Shown: in pieces, positions 9,881 through 20,780 of the stretch
Layout: the number at the start of each line of letters is the position of its first letter
How positions within the stretch are numbered: position 1 is the stretch's first letter
Assembly (NCBI GenBank): GCA_963565915.1
Contig: OY751492.1
Coordinates: forward strand, 3,844,001-3,908,000
Reading direction: 5' to 3'
DNA: 64,000 bases
Source: Entoloma clypeatum
Taxonomy: Eukaryota; Basidiomycota; Agaricomycetes; Agaricales; Entolomataceae
Position numbers and translations under genes: made by a program
The notes under the pieces: model-generated
Seen by the model: only the letters and a program-made list of their open reading frames with translations
Told to the model about the DNA's origin: nothing
Databases searched by the model: none

Positions 9881-12057
9881 TCAGGTATCGAGGGGTCCAG
9901 ACCCACGCTCACTAGCGCAAGATTGAGTTTTGAGCTCCTCGAAAAGTTTGAGGGTTTCTCGATCGGTTTCATCTGAAGGGTGTGCGAGAGGCTCACGTTC
10001 AAACCTGTTGGTATGCTTGGTATGATTTCGACACCGTCGGTCCAGGCCATCCTCCATCCCTGATGTGGTGTTGATGTCGCAGATGAAAGGAGTGAGAGCT
10101 GGGGCGATGGGTATGGGTGGGAGGAGCAGATCGTCTGGGGGGTAAGTCCCTCTGGATGGGCTGTCTGCTGGGTTGAGGGCCGAAGGGACGTAACGGGTGT
10201 GGTATTTGACTCCCAGTTCTTCTTCCATGCCGTGAATTCGCTTGAAGACGTCGTTGACCTCTTGGTTCCTGCTGCGACCTTTCCACCAACCTTCAACAAC
10301 TCCCTGGTTGTCTCCGTAGAGTCGGATGTCCTTGGCATCTGAAAAGAACCGTGTTGCAACAGTTGCGAGGAATTCAAAACCCACGGCCTCGGCCCAGGTG
10401 ATGTCTCTGCCGCTTTCCTCCCAGCCCTGGACCAAGAGCCAAGCTCGCCAGCGTTGCCCAACAATGATTCCGATTCCGGTGGAGGAGCTGGCATCGGAGT
10501 AAGCTTGGATATTGATGATCTGTTGAGGGGGTGATATAATGCGGGGGGTGGTGGGTTTAGGAGTTTGTTGGTCCACCACACGAGATCCTTGATTACTGAT
10601 CGCGAGGGGGTTCGTGGCTTGAACGGCTCGTTGTAAAAATAGCGCATCATTGCCTCAAGGCTGGTGAGGTATGCGCGTCCCTGTGGGATGACATAAGTTG
10701 AGTGCATGAGTTTTCCATACAATTTTAGAAGTTCATTTAATTGGTGTGTTTGGCTTGTGTTCCATCTTTGGATGGCCTCAAGGTACTTGGCGTGTTTCCT
10801 GTCTGTTAGGGTTACGGTTTTGTTGCGGATGTCCCAGCGGAAGCCAATGAAGTCATTTGAGGTTGCAAAAGGTAGGTCCTTGCTGAGTTGCCAAGGGATG
10901 CCAAGGGGGAAGGACACATCGTCGATGTCTTCCTGGGTGTAGGCGTGTGAGTGATTGGTATCCCGTTGGGGAAAATTCTGTAAGGGGAATTTCATGTCCT
11001 CGTGCCATTCCTCGATCTGGTCATTGGGAAGTGTTGATCCAGTGAACCAGATTCTCCCCCTCTTGTGCTTTTCACCACCCTGGTCTATGATGACCTGTCT
11101 GGTGATTTTTCTGAGTTTGTTGTAATTTTCAATCTGGTCGCGAGGAAGCCGAAAGAAGATGTGGTCGTCGACCCATTTGGCGATGGGGCCGATTCCTTTG
11201 GCACACATGAGATCTGCCCCTGCATCGCCGATGATGCCGTGAATTCCTGCTGAGGATGCCAGTCCGAAGCAGCAGCATGTGTCTGCTGCAAATTGATTGT
11301 CTTCCGTGGTCCTGACCACGAGGCCAGGCCATTGTTTGTGACGAATGGGGATGGTCCTGTATGCTTCAGCGACGTCCCTCACTGCTGCTTCAGTTTCGGG
11401 TGGGAGTGATGCTATGAGCACGCACATTGTTGCGAAAGTGCCCCAGGTGCATGGGAACTGAGATGAATCTATCTGTGAGTTCACCAATCGAACGGGTAGG
11501 GCATTTCGGGGGTGTGACAGGTTCTGTATGATCCTGAATTTGCCTTGTTGTCCCGGTTTGGGAATGATGGAGATGGGGGCTGTCTGGAAAGGACCTATCT
11601 CGGCTTCGAGCTTTGATCTCGTGAAAGGTCCTATGTATCGGCCTTTGGCATACTCATTGGAGACCATTGCATTGAAGATATCAAGATGTTCAAACGTGGA
11701 TGCATTGTTTGGGGGAATGTAGGTTTGATATACTGGACTGATGCCAGCGTCAAAGCCATAAAGTAAATCGAACGGGATGGTAGGGTAGCAAGAGATTAGT
11801 CCGGATTCTACTAAATGATGATGCCAAGCCTGAGGTAAGTATGGGGTGCGTGCCTCATTTCTGCGTAGTGCTAGGCTGTGCAAGGGGGCAAGTTTGAGCT
11901 CCATGTGAGGAAGATCCACAGCCGGAGCATTCGTGCCTGACGGTGTGGTCGATGTGTTTGCATCCTGATGTGTGTTGCCAGTCCATGCACAGGACCTGAC
12001 TGCGTGGGTTGATGAGTTGGTTTCTATCATCTCTGGAACACCGGGCCGTCTTACCAT
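9881..12057 (-). pseudogene. Reverse transcriptase - RNase H of DIRS-like element (frameshifted)
   Basis: The RT part (12057 to about 10560) includes SIIPKPGQQGKFRIIQNLSHP, DVAEAYRTIPI with the first catalytic Asp, and WVDDHIFF (near 11150-11180), which is the YxDD-equivalent motif with Val-Asp-Asp, as I recall for this basidiomycete lineage. At about 10540-10565, in a run of G residues, the frame shifts and the RNase H domain continues in another frame to a stop at 9881: YSDASSS (first Asp), YGDNQGVVEGW (third acidic residue) and NPADSPSRG (last Asp). The first ATG at 12057 overlaps the zinc-knuckle ORF in another frame, so translation probably depended on frameshifting or splicing. Confidence 0.88.
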
Positions 12058-12355
12058 CCCAGGTAAGAGTGGCGTTGCAGCCGGCTATGTTATGTGGGTG
12101 ATGTCCGAGACAGAGCGCACAGGCTGAAAGGTCTCGGGATGCTTGTTTGTCTGGGTTTCCACAGCGTGTCGCCCTTCTGTTGCGAGATGGGGATGCGGAA
12201 CGGGTGCGTTCGCCTTGACAGGCCTGCGGGGATGACGATCGGTTGCGATGATATCTCCCTGATTGGTTGCGGCGGTGTCTGGGTGAAGGAGGGGGTGAAT
12301 TGGAGCGGTTTCCGCCTCGATGGTTCATCGGTTTGCGCTCGTATTTGCTCGTCAA
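11855..12355 (-). CDS. Cys/His zinc-knuckle nucleocapsid-like ORF
   Basis: 166-codon ORF, very rich in Arg and Ser at its N-terminus (nucleic-acid binding character), then a Cys/His cluster: CALCLGHHPHNIAGC, later CMDWQHTSGCKH and CSGCGSSSHGAQTC. It lies between the Gag-like ORF and the RT and overlaps the start of the RT frame by about 200 nt. The likely role is RNA packaging for the DIRS-like element. Confidence 0.7.
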   Translation of the reverse strand: MTSKYERKPMNHRGGNRSNSPPPSPRHRRNQSGRYHRNRSSSPQACQGERTRSASPSRNRRATRCGNPDKQASRDLSACALCLGHHPHNIAGCNATLTWDGKTARCSRDDRNQLINPRSQVLCMDWQHTSGCKHIDHTVRHECSGCGSSSHGAQTCPLAQPSTTQK

Positions 12356-12755
12356 TTGAAGGTTGGACTGATGGAGACACGTTTGGGGAAGAGAAGGGGG
12401 AAGGAATGGGTCAGGGTGTCAATTTGCAGAGGTTGGTAAGGGACCCATGATATATTGAGGGGGAAAATGACATGTGCGTGTTCGGGAGCAGTGGGGGGGT
12501 GTTGTTTGCAGTGGACATCATGCATGCAGGGGGGACATGACATACATGTGATGCGAGATGCATGTTAAATGTTGGGTGCGTTGCGTGATGCATGTTGTGT
12601 TGTGTTGCGTGATGCATTAATTTCCGTGTCGGAAATGAGGGATGTGTGTGTTGCAGTCAAATGTGTGTTCAACGGGGGGGAGTTGATGTAGTTGTGATTT
12701 GGTTTTTGGATGGTCGAGGGGACGTTTGTGTGGGGTGAATAATTGGGTAGTTTGA
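12356..12755. other. Spacer between Gag-like and zinc-knuckle ORFs
   Basis: 400 bp with TGATGCATG-type repeats (about 12550-12620) and no convincing coding frame on either strand. Could hold an intron or a decayed C-terminal part of Gag. Confidence 0.4.
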
Positions 12756-13607
12756 TTAGCAAGTGGGTTTGGGGGTAACTTTTAGGTTTGGAAAACGTAC
12801 CGTGGCTTGTCTGTGCGCCGTTAGCGTGAGGCGGAATTCGATCGCGTGGAGTCTTTCGAGGTTGATGGGGGTTAGGTCAAAGGCACGTTTTGAGCTGAGA
12901 GTGTCGAACCACGCCTTGCACACGGTGGCTTGGTACTCAATGAGAGCTTGGTCGCTATCATATGCGAGGTGGGAGCATTGGATTTCTAGTGCGCAGAAGA
13001 AGTCAATCATGGCGGAAGTGTGCTTTTCTGGCCATAGCTCTTCTTTCATTACACGGACAAGGATCTTGGCCACGAAGGCGAGTTGGTCCCACGAGAGTGC
13101 GGTGTCAGGGACGGTGTTGCGGGAGGCTTTGGTGGTGGCAATGGGCCTGAGGTGCATCGTGTCCAAATCTTCGGTGGTGATGCTGAATGTCTCATTGGCG
13201 AAGGAGGTGGTGGGTATGGTGGCCTCAATGCATCCTTCTCTCGTGAAATACCAAAGTTCAATCCATTGGAACTTGGTGAGCTTCTGATGGGCGTAGTCAA
13301 GATGGTTGAGGGATTCAACACTCGGAATGGTAATGCCGGATGGGAAATCGCCTGCTTTGGCGCTCGACTTGTTGGTTTCAGCTCCTTGATTAAGAAGGGC
13401 TGTGGCTGCTTCCTCTTCGTCTCTAGTTACTTCCCAGGCGATGCAACGTATTTGGCGGTCAGCTTGCCAGTTTTTGCGAAGGATGGGGGTGACATTTGCT
13501 TCAGGGATTCCTAGATTAGTGAGGGCTTGTCGAGAGGCAGCATAATGTTCGCTGGTGAAGTCTGTCTCCAGTTCCTGTAGCGGGTCAGGAGTGAGTGGCA
13601 TGTTCAC
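12756..13607 (-). CDS. Gag-like protein of DIRS-like element
   Basis: 283-codon intact ORF at the 5' end of the DIRS-like element as read on the minus strand. Mostly helical-looking sequence with Trp-containing motifs (FQWIELWYFTREG, ELWPEKHTSAMIDFF). No protease or polymerase motif. Position and co-orientation with the zinc-knuckle, RT and recombinase frames support a structural Gag role; this is inferred from context. Confidence 0.65.
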   Translation of the reverse strand: MNMPLTPDPLQELETDFTSEHYAASRQALTNLGIPEANVTPILRKNWQADRQIRCIAWEVTRDEEEAATALLNQGAETNKSSAKAGDFPSGITIPSVESLNHLDYAHQKLTKFQWIELWYFTREGCIEATIPTTSFANETFSITTEDLDTMHLRPIATTKASRNTVPDTALSWDQLAFVAKILVRVMKEELWPEKHTSAMIDFFCALEIQCSHLAYDSDQALIEYQATVCKAWFDTLSSKRAFDLTPINLERLHAIEFRLTLTAHRQATVRFPNLKVTPKPTC

Positions 13608-13879
13608 GAGGATCTAGAGAATGGTGTCAAAGGAGTGTGATGATGGAATGAAGGAAAAAGACTAGTATGAATGTTAAATTGATGTTGGGGTGTTACAGGT
13701 TCTTATATTGAAAAATGGAGAGCCATGTCGGCTCTCTACACAAGGGCATGGATGCGGCGAGGACGAAGGTGCTGATGCCGCATCCACGTGACGAGTCAGA
13801 CACAACTCATTCTCGCTCGTGCCTCACTCGGATGATTCTCACTGTGTAGCACAGATCTGACTTGCTGATGCAGGACCAG

Positions 13880-14985
13880 ACCATATAACATGGAAGACGC
13901 TGAAATGATCTCTCAGAAATTGACAAGCTCTCGCGAACCTTGCAGCCCTAGCAAATGCCTGTTACAATTTTGGCGGTCCAACATTTTCAAAGAATCTGTC
14001 ATGGTCATCCTCTCCAAACCCAGCAAGGACAATTACTCCTCTCCCAAATCCTACCATCCAATTGTGCTTTTCAACATGATGGCAAAACTCATCAAAAAGA
14101 TCATAGCTAATCAGCTGCAATTTGACTGTGGGTGATTTGACATTCTCCACCCTAACCAGTTCGGTGGCATGCGTTACAGGTCAGTGCATGATGCTGGAAC
14201 CATCATCGTCAATTGAGTCCAGAACAACTGGAAGAAGAATAAAGAAACAGGAATCATTGCATTTGATATAGCTCAATGTTTGACCATGATATCCTCTTAC
14301 ATACCTTACATATACTTGGCTTTCCACCAAAAGTCATCTCTTGCTTTCTCTCATACCTACAAAACAGAAAAACAAAATTCAAAATGGGTCCCAACATCTT
14401 TCAAGCAAGGAGGTCAACTCCATATCCACCACGACCTTGACACTGAAGACAATGTCTTCACTAACAGGGCCGTCACCCACTCTGCCAGGATTGTGCTTGA
14501 GGAAGACCCTCTTCGCACTAAAACCATGGCATATGCACGTACATTGGCCACAACAGTCTCTCTCTCTACAGATGGCAATCTGACTTTGCCACGCCTTCCT
14601 TCATCAGTTGGCATTTCCTACTGCTCTGCCATGGCAACAAGGCATTGCAATCCACACACATCGGGGGAGGGCCTTGGATAAAATCCTGGGCACATACCTT
14701 GCTGTCTCTTTTTGCATGACTCACACAGGCAGTGATCTTGCATGCACCCATTGGGGAATTCAGGCAATAGACCAACAAACCAGAGCCTTTCAACTGTGAA
14801 TGTGACAATATCACACTGGAGGATGTCTCACACATCATGCATCACTGTAGGTTGTATGATGGTGACGACACCACTAACCAGTGGTATAACTTAAATACTT
14901 TCTTGGTTCCCTGGCTAACACCCTGTTAGCCTTCTCTTTTCCACCTACTTAGATAGTTATATAAATCAAGTTTCAAAAAAAAAAA
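13880..14985 (+). pseudogene. 5'-truncated LINE (non-LTR retrotransposon) relic with A tail
   Basis: Open fragments match reverse transcriptase of Tad/jockey-like LINEs: VILSKPSKDNYSSPKSYHPI, followed by the NQFGG motif region near 14155 and a D-I-A block, then further downstream fragments (CECDN...VSHIMHHC, about 14800-14850) of the kind found in the LINE C-terminal region. Multiple stops and shifts break the frame. The relic ends in a run of 14 A at about 14977, consistent with target-primed integration. It begins immediately right of the R2 repeat end, so it lies beside or within that element. Confidence 0.7.
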
Positions 14986-14989
14986 AAAT

Positions 14990-15120
14990 TTGAGTATTGT
15001 GGCCCAAAGCTCCTCCAACTCATGCATCAGCCCTGTCTTCAAAATGTCAAGGGAAATTTCCTTGCCATTAATTGACACTGTTGACATTGTCAAATCCCAC
15101 CCAACATTTCGCAGGATCTC
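14990..15120. other. Unassigned flank of LINE relic
   Basis: Short unique sequence; nothing recognised. Confidence 0.3.
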
Positions 15121-15500
15121 CAGTTATTTATGTTGATTTAGAATAAAAATTTAAATTTATTTTAAATCTAGGTAGTAGAACATTATAAAATAAATATATA
15201 TATAACCCCTTCTTATGAAAAGAATATATTCTTACTCATCTCCAAAGTCTTCATTCTCACAATCTGAATCATAAATTTTTTATTTAAAGTTATTGTATCA
15301 TTAAATATACTAAATAATTATTTTTAATCCTATTAAATTTAAATATTAATTCAGAGTAGATATAAATAAAAATTTATAAAATTTATATTACTATGTATAT
15401 ACACTACTTCTAAATAATAGTTTTACTATATTTACAACTAGTTTCTGATAAATTATACAAATATAAATAAAAATATAAAATTATTTTTAACTTGGAGTTA
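15121..15500. other. Strongly AT-rich island
   Basis: About 380 bp composed almost entirely of A and T (ATTTAAATTTA, ATAAATATATATATA). No open frame of note. Base composition is clearly different from the neighbouring sequence; origin unknown. Confidence 0.6.
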
Positions 15501-15667
15501 GAGGGCCAGCACTGTGTGTGGCAAATACAAGTCCCTCCTAGTTGATGGTAATATATGGCCATAAAGTTACAAGTATAAATATAAAATACAAGATATTCTA
15601 GCTTTTCATTTGTATTGTATTTTTTTTATGAGTCCTTAATGTGTTAAGACTTGTTCTTTATCATTCC

Positions 15668-16040
15668 TGTTATGCTTAACAAACTGTTCCAAGGTTCGGG
15701 CAGAGTATGCAGGAAGTGGAAAGGTGCAGAGCAATGTGATTGCTAAATATAAGGAATCTACTCTAGTACAAGAGGTTTATATAGGTACTGACTATAGGTG
15801 GTAGCGGATGAGTCAGTACTGCGGAAGACAGTGCGCATGAGTAAGGTGACTGCGGAAGGCTATATACAATGAGTCATACATACTGCAGAGCTGAGTAAAG
15901 CTACTGCGGAATGAGTCAGGGCGGTAGCAAAGGGAATGGAAATAGATGTTGCAACATAATGTATTCATAAGAGGGGGCCAAGTCAGGCCAATAAGTAAAA
16001 GTGATGACGACATCGTCCGCATACTGTAGAATCCGTAACA
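15668..16040 (-). mobile_element. Solo LTR of the chromovirus family
   Basis: 373 bp, beginning and ending in the TGTTA...TAACA inverted dinucleotide ends shared with Gypsy-1 and Gypsy-2. Flanked by perfect 5-bp target duplications ATTCC (15663-15667 and 16041-16045). On the minus strand it has the same U3 repeats, TATATAA box and R/U5 region as Gypsy-1. A solo LTR arises by recombination between the two LTRs of a full element. Confidence 0.92.
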
Positions 16041-16045
16041 ATTCC

Positions 16046-16382
16046 CCAACTTAGCACCATTTTTCATTCATTCATTCACCTTTTGCACTGCAGGAAAATA
16101 TTTTCTAAATCAGCAATGCTCAACAATTAGTGTCTGAAGGTTTGGTTAATTGACCCCAAATCCATTAACCTAAACCTTAACCAGTTAAAAATTTTCAGAA
16201 AAAAATCTAAACCAGACCAAACCATCATTAACCAGTTGATTTTTCCTTGGTTTGGTTAATTTGTTGGTTAAACTCAGTTAAACCATACAAATATCACAAA
16301 TTGTCCACCAGAGCCATGTTACTTAGTTAATTTGCTGTTGACATAGGTTCACACATGATTAAACCATCCAAACACATGATTT
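16046..16382. repeat. GGTTTGGTTAA-rich MITE-like sequence
   Basis: Contains inverted AACCAAACC and GGTTTGGTTAA motifs around 16150-16290, able to pair with each other. No coding potential. Ends could not be fixed. Confidence 0.4.
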
Positions 16383-16637
16383 TTGGCATGTGTGCCCTCA
16401 TTGCAGAGTCAGCAATGGGTGGATGCATCATTTCGACATTGGATGATGTGCATCACGCACACATCAAATGTGTCAAATATGTGTAAACAAACTCAAAAAA
16501 CATCGCATTTCTCCTTAATATGGCTACACAGGAGGAAGTCAGCTTACAGACTATATCAATTATGTAGCAGAGTATTATATGTCAATAAATATGTGTTGAT
16601 TTTATGGAATGATGCCACAGATTTTAAGTCATAGAGG

Positions 16638-17799
16638 CACACCACAGGATTCAAAATTTAGCCTCTGCGAATGATACTGATAAAAGGTCTGCAAAATATT
16701 ATTTTGTAGAGGATACTTTGGAGGTGAAGAATGAAAATATGTGACAGATGTGAAATACATGGCAAAATGTTGATATTATCGAGGCATTTCTCATCAACTG
16801 TAATACTTGAGGAAGAAAAAGATTCAATAATCCAAATATTGATCATTCTCACCAGAGAAAGTTGGTGGAGAATGATGTCGCGAAAAAAATCCTTTTTTGT
16901 CTAGTTTTGATATTTTAAAGTTCTTACTTTCTTGTTCACCAAATTCTTTGTAAAAGTTGGGCTTTGTCAAGCAACTTTAAAAACCCTTTGAGGCTTGCCA
17001 TACTTTATCTTTTCTGACGGACAAGTAATATTTTTGGCAGAAAGAATAAACATTGCAAAAGTTTAATTTTGGCATCAGGGAAGTGCATCCCAAAAGGAGA
17101 TATTTCACAAACACTTTTGTGCCTATGAAAGGGGTCATTTCTCATAAACTTTTGCAAGTGCTAAAATTGATGTTTCGCGAAGACAAAAGTAGGCACCAGA
17201 ACTGATGTCCTGTATGTGGGTGATGACTGGGCATTAGTGGGCCCCTACTTTTGCCCTTGCGAAACATCAATTTTAGCACTTGCAAAAGTTTATGAGAAAT
17301 GACCCCTTTCATAGGCACAAAAGTGTTTGTGAAATATCTCCTTTTGGGATGCACTTCCCTGATGCCAAAATTAAACTTTTGCAATGTTTATTCTTTCTGC
17401 CAAAAATATTACTTGTCCGTCAGAAAAGATAAAGTATGGCAAGCCTCAAAGGGTTTTTAAAGTTGCTTGACAAAGCCCAACTTTTGCAAAGAATTTGGTG
17501 AACAAGAAAGTAAGAACTTTAAAATATCAAAACTAGACAAAAAAGGATTTTTTTCACAACATCATTCTCCACCAACTTTCTCTGGTGAGAATGATCAATA
17601 TTTGGATTATTGAATCTTTTTGTTCCTCAAGTATTACAGTTGATGAGAAATGCCTTGATAATATCAACATTTTGCCATGTATTTCACATCTGTCACATAT
17701 TTTCATTCTTCATCTCCAAAGTATCCTCTACAAAATAATACTTTGCAGACCCTTTATCAATATCATTTGCAGAGGCTAAATTTTAAATCCTGTGCTGTG
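16638..17799. mobile_element. Foldback element with about 560-bp inverted arms
   Basis: The left arm (16638-17196) and right arm (17240-17799) are near-perfect reverse complements separated by a loop of about 43 bp. Termini read CACACCACAGGATT and, on the other strand, CACAGCACAGGATT. Direct flanks AGG (16635-16637 and 17800-17802) are a likely 3-bp target duplication, supported by R1 copy B, which lacks the element. No transposase is encoded. CAC ends and a 3-bp duplication would fit a CACTA-related non-autonomous element, but the family is not established. Confidence 0.9.
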
Positions 17800-17934
17800 A
17801 GGTGCTATGCTCTACACCAAATAATAGTAAACAATGCACAAAATGCATCGCGCAGGCACGCGCGTTGCCTTCCTCATGGTCTAATAATAGTTGGAAGTGA
17901 TAGAACTCATAAATAGATATGTATTCACCTTCTG

Positions 17935-18336
17935 TGTTACAGACTCTACGGTATGAGGACCACATCATACCTTTTACTTATCGGCCCGACGCGGCGCCCT
18001 CTTACAAACTCACTATGTCTAATATCTACTTTCGCAACCTTCGGTTCCCAGTCTGACTCGCTACCTTACTTCGTCATCCCCTTTAGTATACTTCGTTCCC
18101 GTGCTGACTCGCTTTCCGCAGTCAGCTTACTCACTGTACATAGCCTTCCGCAGTCGCCTTACTCATGCGCACTGCCTTCCGCAGTACTGACTCATCCGCT
18201 ACCACCTATAGTCAGTACCTATATAAACCTCTTGTACTATAGTAGATTCCTTAGATTTAGCAATCACTTTGCTCTTCGCCTTTCCACTTTCCTGCATACT
18301 CTGCCCAAACCTTGGAACGGTTTGTTAAGCATAACA
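17935..18336 (+). repeat. Gypsy-1 5' LTR
   Basis: 402 bp, TGTTA...TAACA. U3 contains CTTCCGCAGT repeats with TGACTCA and TTACTCA motifs (18127-18193), a TATATAAA box near 18222, then R/U5. Differs from the 3' LTR by perhaps a dozen or more changes, indicating an older insertion than Gypsy-2. Confidence 0.93.
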
Positions 18337-18396
18337 AGTTGCTAAATCTCGTTAGGTTCGCCCAGAGCGAAGAGAACAACTACCAGATGAGTCAAG

Positions 18397-19995
18397 ATGT
18401 CGCGCTTCTTTGAAGACTTCACCAGTAACCCATTCAGCACGCCAGAAGCCTGACAGGAGGAGCTAAGTCCTCGAGACAGTATCGATTTTACACTCATCCA
18501 GCAGTACATCGAATCGGAGATCCGTCGCATCCTACAGCAGGCGCTTGACAAAGAACTAGACAACGACGAGCATCGCCCCCACGGCGAGATAGCAGAGAGC
18601 ATCCATCTTGCTCGGCAACACCAGATCGCGCGTTACAACGCCTGACAGAACGAACTTGAAAGCTTTCGCGTTCAAGAAGGACCTCAGACAGGTCGGATCA
18701 CAGAGATCAGAGAGTTTATCGGTGTCCAGACAACCGTTATCAGAAGATTGATTAGGACGCTCACATCGAGACGTCCCAGAGCCACATCATCACGTCTTAC
18801 TCAAAGCAGCAGATCTACGCCCACATCACCACCGAAGAACAACAGACCGAGTACAACTGCTGGGCACGAAACGAGAGGCTTGACCCCTTCTCACGACCAA
18901 CAGACGCGCAGGAACAGAGATTCCTTAGAGATTTACAGAGGAAATACTCTGAACGTTTTGCCACCGATTCCGCCGACGAGTCCCCTGACGAATTTACTTT
19001 TGACTCCACGCAGTCAGATATCAAACAGACGCCTAGAACAGGGACTCATTTTCAATCCTTACCTGTATCCCGAACCCCATCTTCATCCCAACAACCCGAC
19101 TCCTCTTCTCCTCCGCAGACTCTAAACATGGCAGAAGCTCCGGCTGTACAAACAATGGATACATCCAAGATCATCAAGGATCCTGGGATGTTCAAGGACA
19201 GATACACCTTTGACGAGTGGTGGAAAGCCACCAAACTATACATCAGGTTCCAAAAGAGCCTCACAGACGATCAGAAGATTCTTGCGGTACTATTCCGCAT
19301 GATGGAAGGGGTCCGGCAGACACTGGGCCAGTAACAAGTTAGACGCTCTTACTGCTGACGACGAGAACATCACCTGGCTAGGTTTTTCCGATGATATCAC
19401 CACACGATTCTCCATCGCCAACAAGTCGGTCGCTGCCAAAGCGAGACTCGAAGTCCTGAAACAAGAGAAACGCACTGTTGATGAATTCTTGGATGAATTT
19501 GAAGAACTCTTGGGACTGTCAAACCTTGGCGAAGAAACTGGGAAATACATCCTAGAGAAAAACGTCAACCGCAGAATCTCTGAACAAGTGGCTAGCGATG
19601 GCAAGACGTACACCGATTACGCAAAGGAGATCCGAAACAAGGGACGACAGATGGAAGGACACGCACTGGTCATCCGAGGTGGTGGTGACATGCGCACCGG
19701 ATCGGGTACCACTTATGGTGGTCAGGGCAAGGCCATGGAGATCGACAAAGCCGGAGTAGCCCGTTGCTACAACTGTCAACGCTTCGGTCATCTGGCTAAA
19801 GACTGTAGCGCTCCAAAGAAGAAAGATGGTCGCAAGTGTTTTAACTGTGACCAAGAAGGCCATATCACGCGCAACTGCCGCAAGCCGAAGAAGAACTCCG
19901 GAAGGGTTAGGAAGGTGTCTGAGGAAGATGCCGAGAATGATGAAACCACAATCTTAGAAACCGAAGAGAAGGACTTTCCCGAAGGGTCCGATTAA
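18397..19995 (+). pseudogene. Gypsy-1 Gag with two CCHC zinc knuckles
   Basis: Structural Gag of the chromovirus. The ATG at 18397 opens a frame with two TGA codons (in EA-stop-QEELS and NA-stop-QNELES) where Arg is the natural reading. The conserved capsid-like part is seen from 19128 (FKDRYTFDEWWKATKLYI) and, after a frameshift near 19330, in 19350-19995 (TVDEFLDEFEELLGLSNLG). Nucleocapsid knuckles are CYNCQRFGHLAKDC and CFNCDQEGHITRNC, followed by a basic then acidic tail. The later half is nearly identical to the Gag of Gypsy-2. Confidence 0.88.
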
Positions 19996-20046
19996 ACGAC
20001 GCTAAGTCGCGACCCTTATCTATTAAACGGACTTGCTTGCCTTGTA

Positions 20047-20780
20047 TGACTGCAGACAATAGAACCTATGTCATCCCTGCCAAGCGAGCTGCTGCATTGA
20101 CTAAGATTGTGAAGGGAGATAAACCTCCGAAAAGATGAGAAATCAGGCTGTTAGCGCAGCTCAAAACACGACGAGGACCAAAGGTTATCCGACCTGAGGT
20201 TGACAGCGGATGTGAACGCACATGCATCCATCCCAGAATAGTACACAAACAGAACCTCCCCACGCGAGGAATACCACCCATAGCAATTCTAAATGCGGAT
20301 GGATCACCAAATCGACAACAGAAAGCGAGCCAACTTGCCGAAGTCAAACTGGATTTGGGAGCACATCAGGAAACCATGGAAGCAATGGTACTGGACATTG
20401 GGAGGACGGACATGCTCTTGGGACATGACTGGTTGGTACACCACAACCCCACAATCAATTGGACAACCGGCGCGGTAACATTTAACTGGTGCCCAACAAC
20501 ATGTCGAACCAAACACTCGGATTTCAGGATTAACCTTAATGGTCGCAAACACCGGGTTCGCATGGTTGAGGTGCGCGACAAAGATGCACCCAAAAAGTCG
20601 GATCAGAAATGGAAGCCTGGAGACCCTATTTTGGAAGCTGTCACTCCCACACCACCTCCCACAACCAAACGACCCTCATATGTTGAACGATTTGCTCATC
20701 TTTTCGAGAAAGAGAATTTTGACAAGATCCCAAAGGAGAGGGAATGGGACCATGGTATCGAACTTACACCAGACACATGA
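20047..20780 (+). pseudogene. Gypsy-1 aspartic protease region
   Basis: Retropepsin-like domain that would cleave Gag-Pol. The catalytic DSG triplet lies near 20198-20206 (EVDSGCERTC), and the C-terminal flap-like part reads GRTDMLLGHDWLVHHNPTINW. One TGA at 20136-20138 stands where Gypsy-2 has CGA (Arg), so the stop is a point mutation. The frame continues through the KPGDPILEAV linker up to the RT/RNase H deletion near 20770. Confidence 0.85.

Larger units (their letters stand above)
8405..13846 (-). mobile_element. DIRS-like retroelement with tyrosine recombinase
   Basis: Read on the minus strand the order is Gag-like ORF, zinc-knuckle ORF, reverse transcriptase plus RNase H, then tyrosine recombinase; there is no DDE integrase or aspartic protease. 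That order is diagnostic of the DIRS order, which integrates through a circular intermediate using a recombinase. Boundaries are set by comparison with the uninterrupted R2 copy at 27860-27900: R2 sequence ends near GTAGCAC at 8404 and resumes at GTGTAGCAC near 13847. No long terminal repeats were found; short hairpins sit near both ends (about 8436-8460 and 13720-13790). Frameshifts and a stop make this copy defective. Confidence 0.85.
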
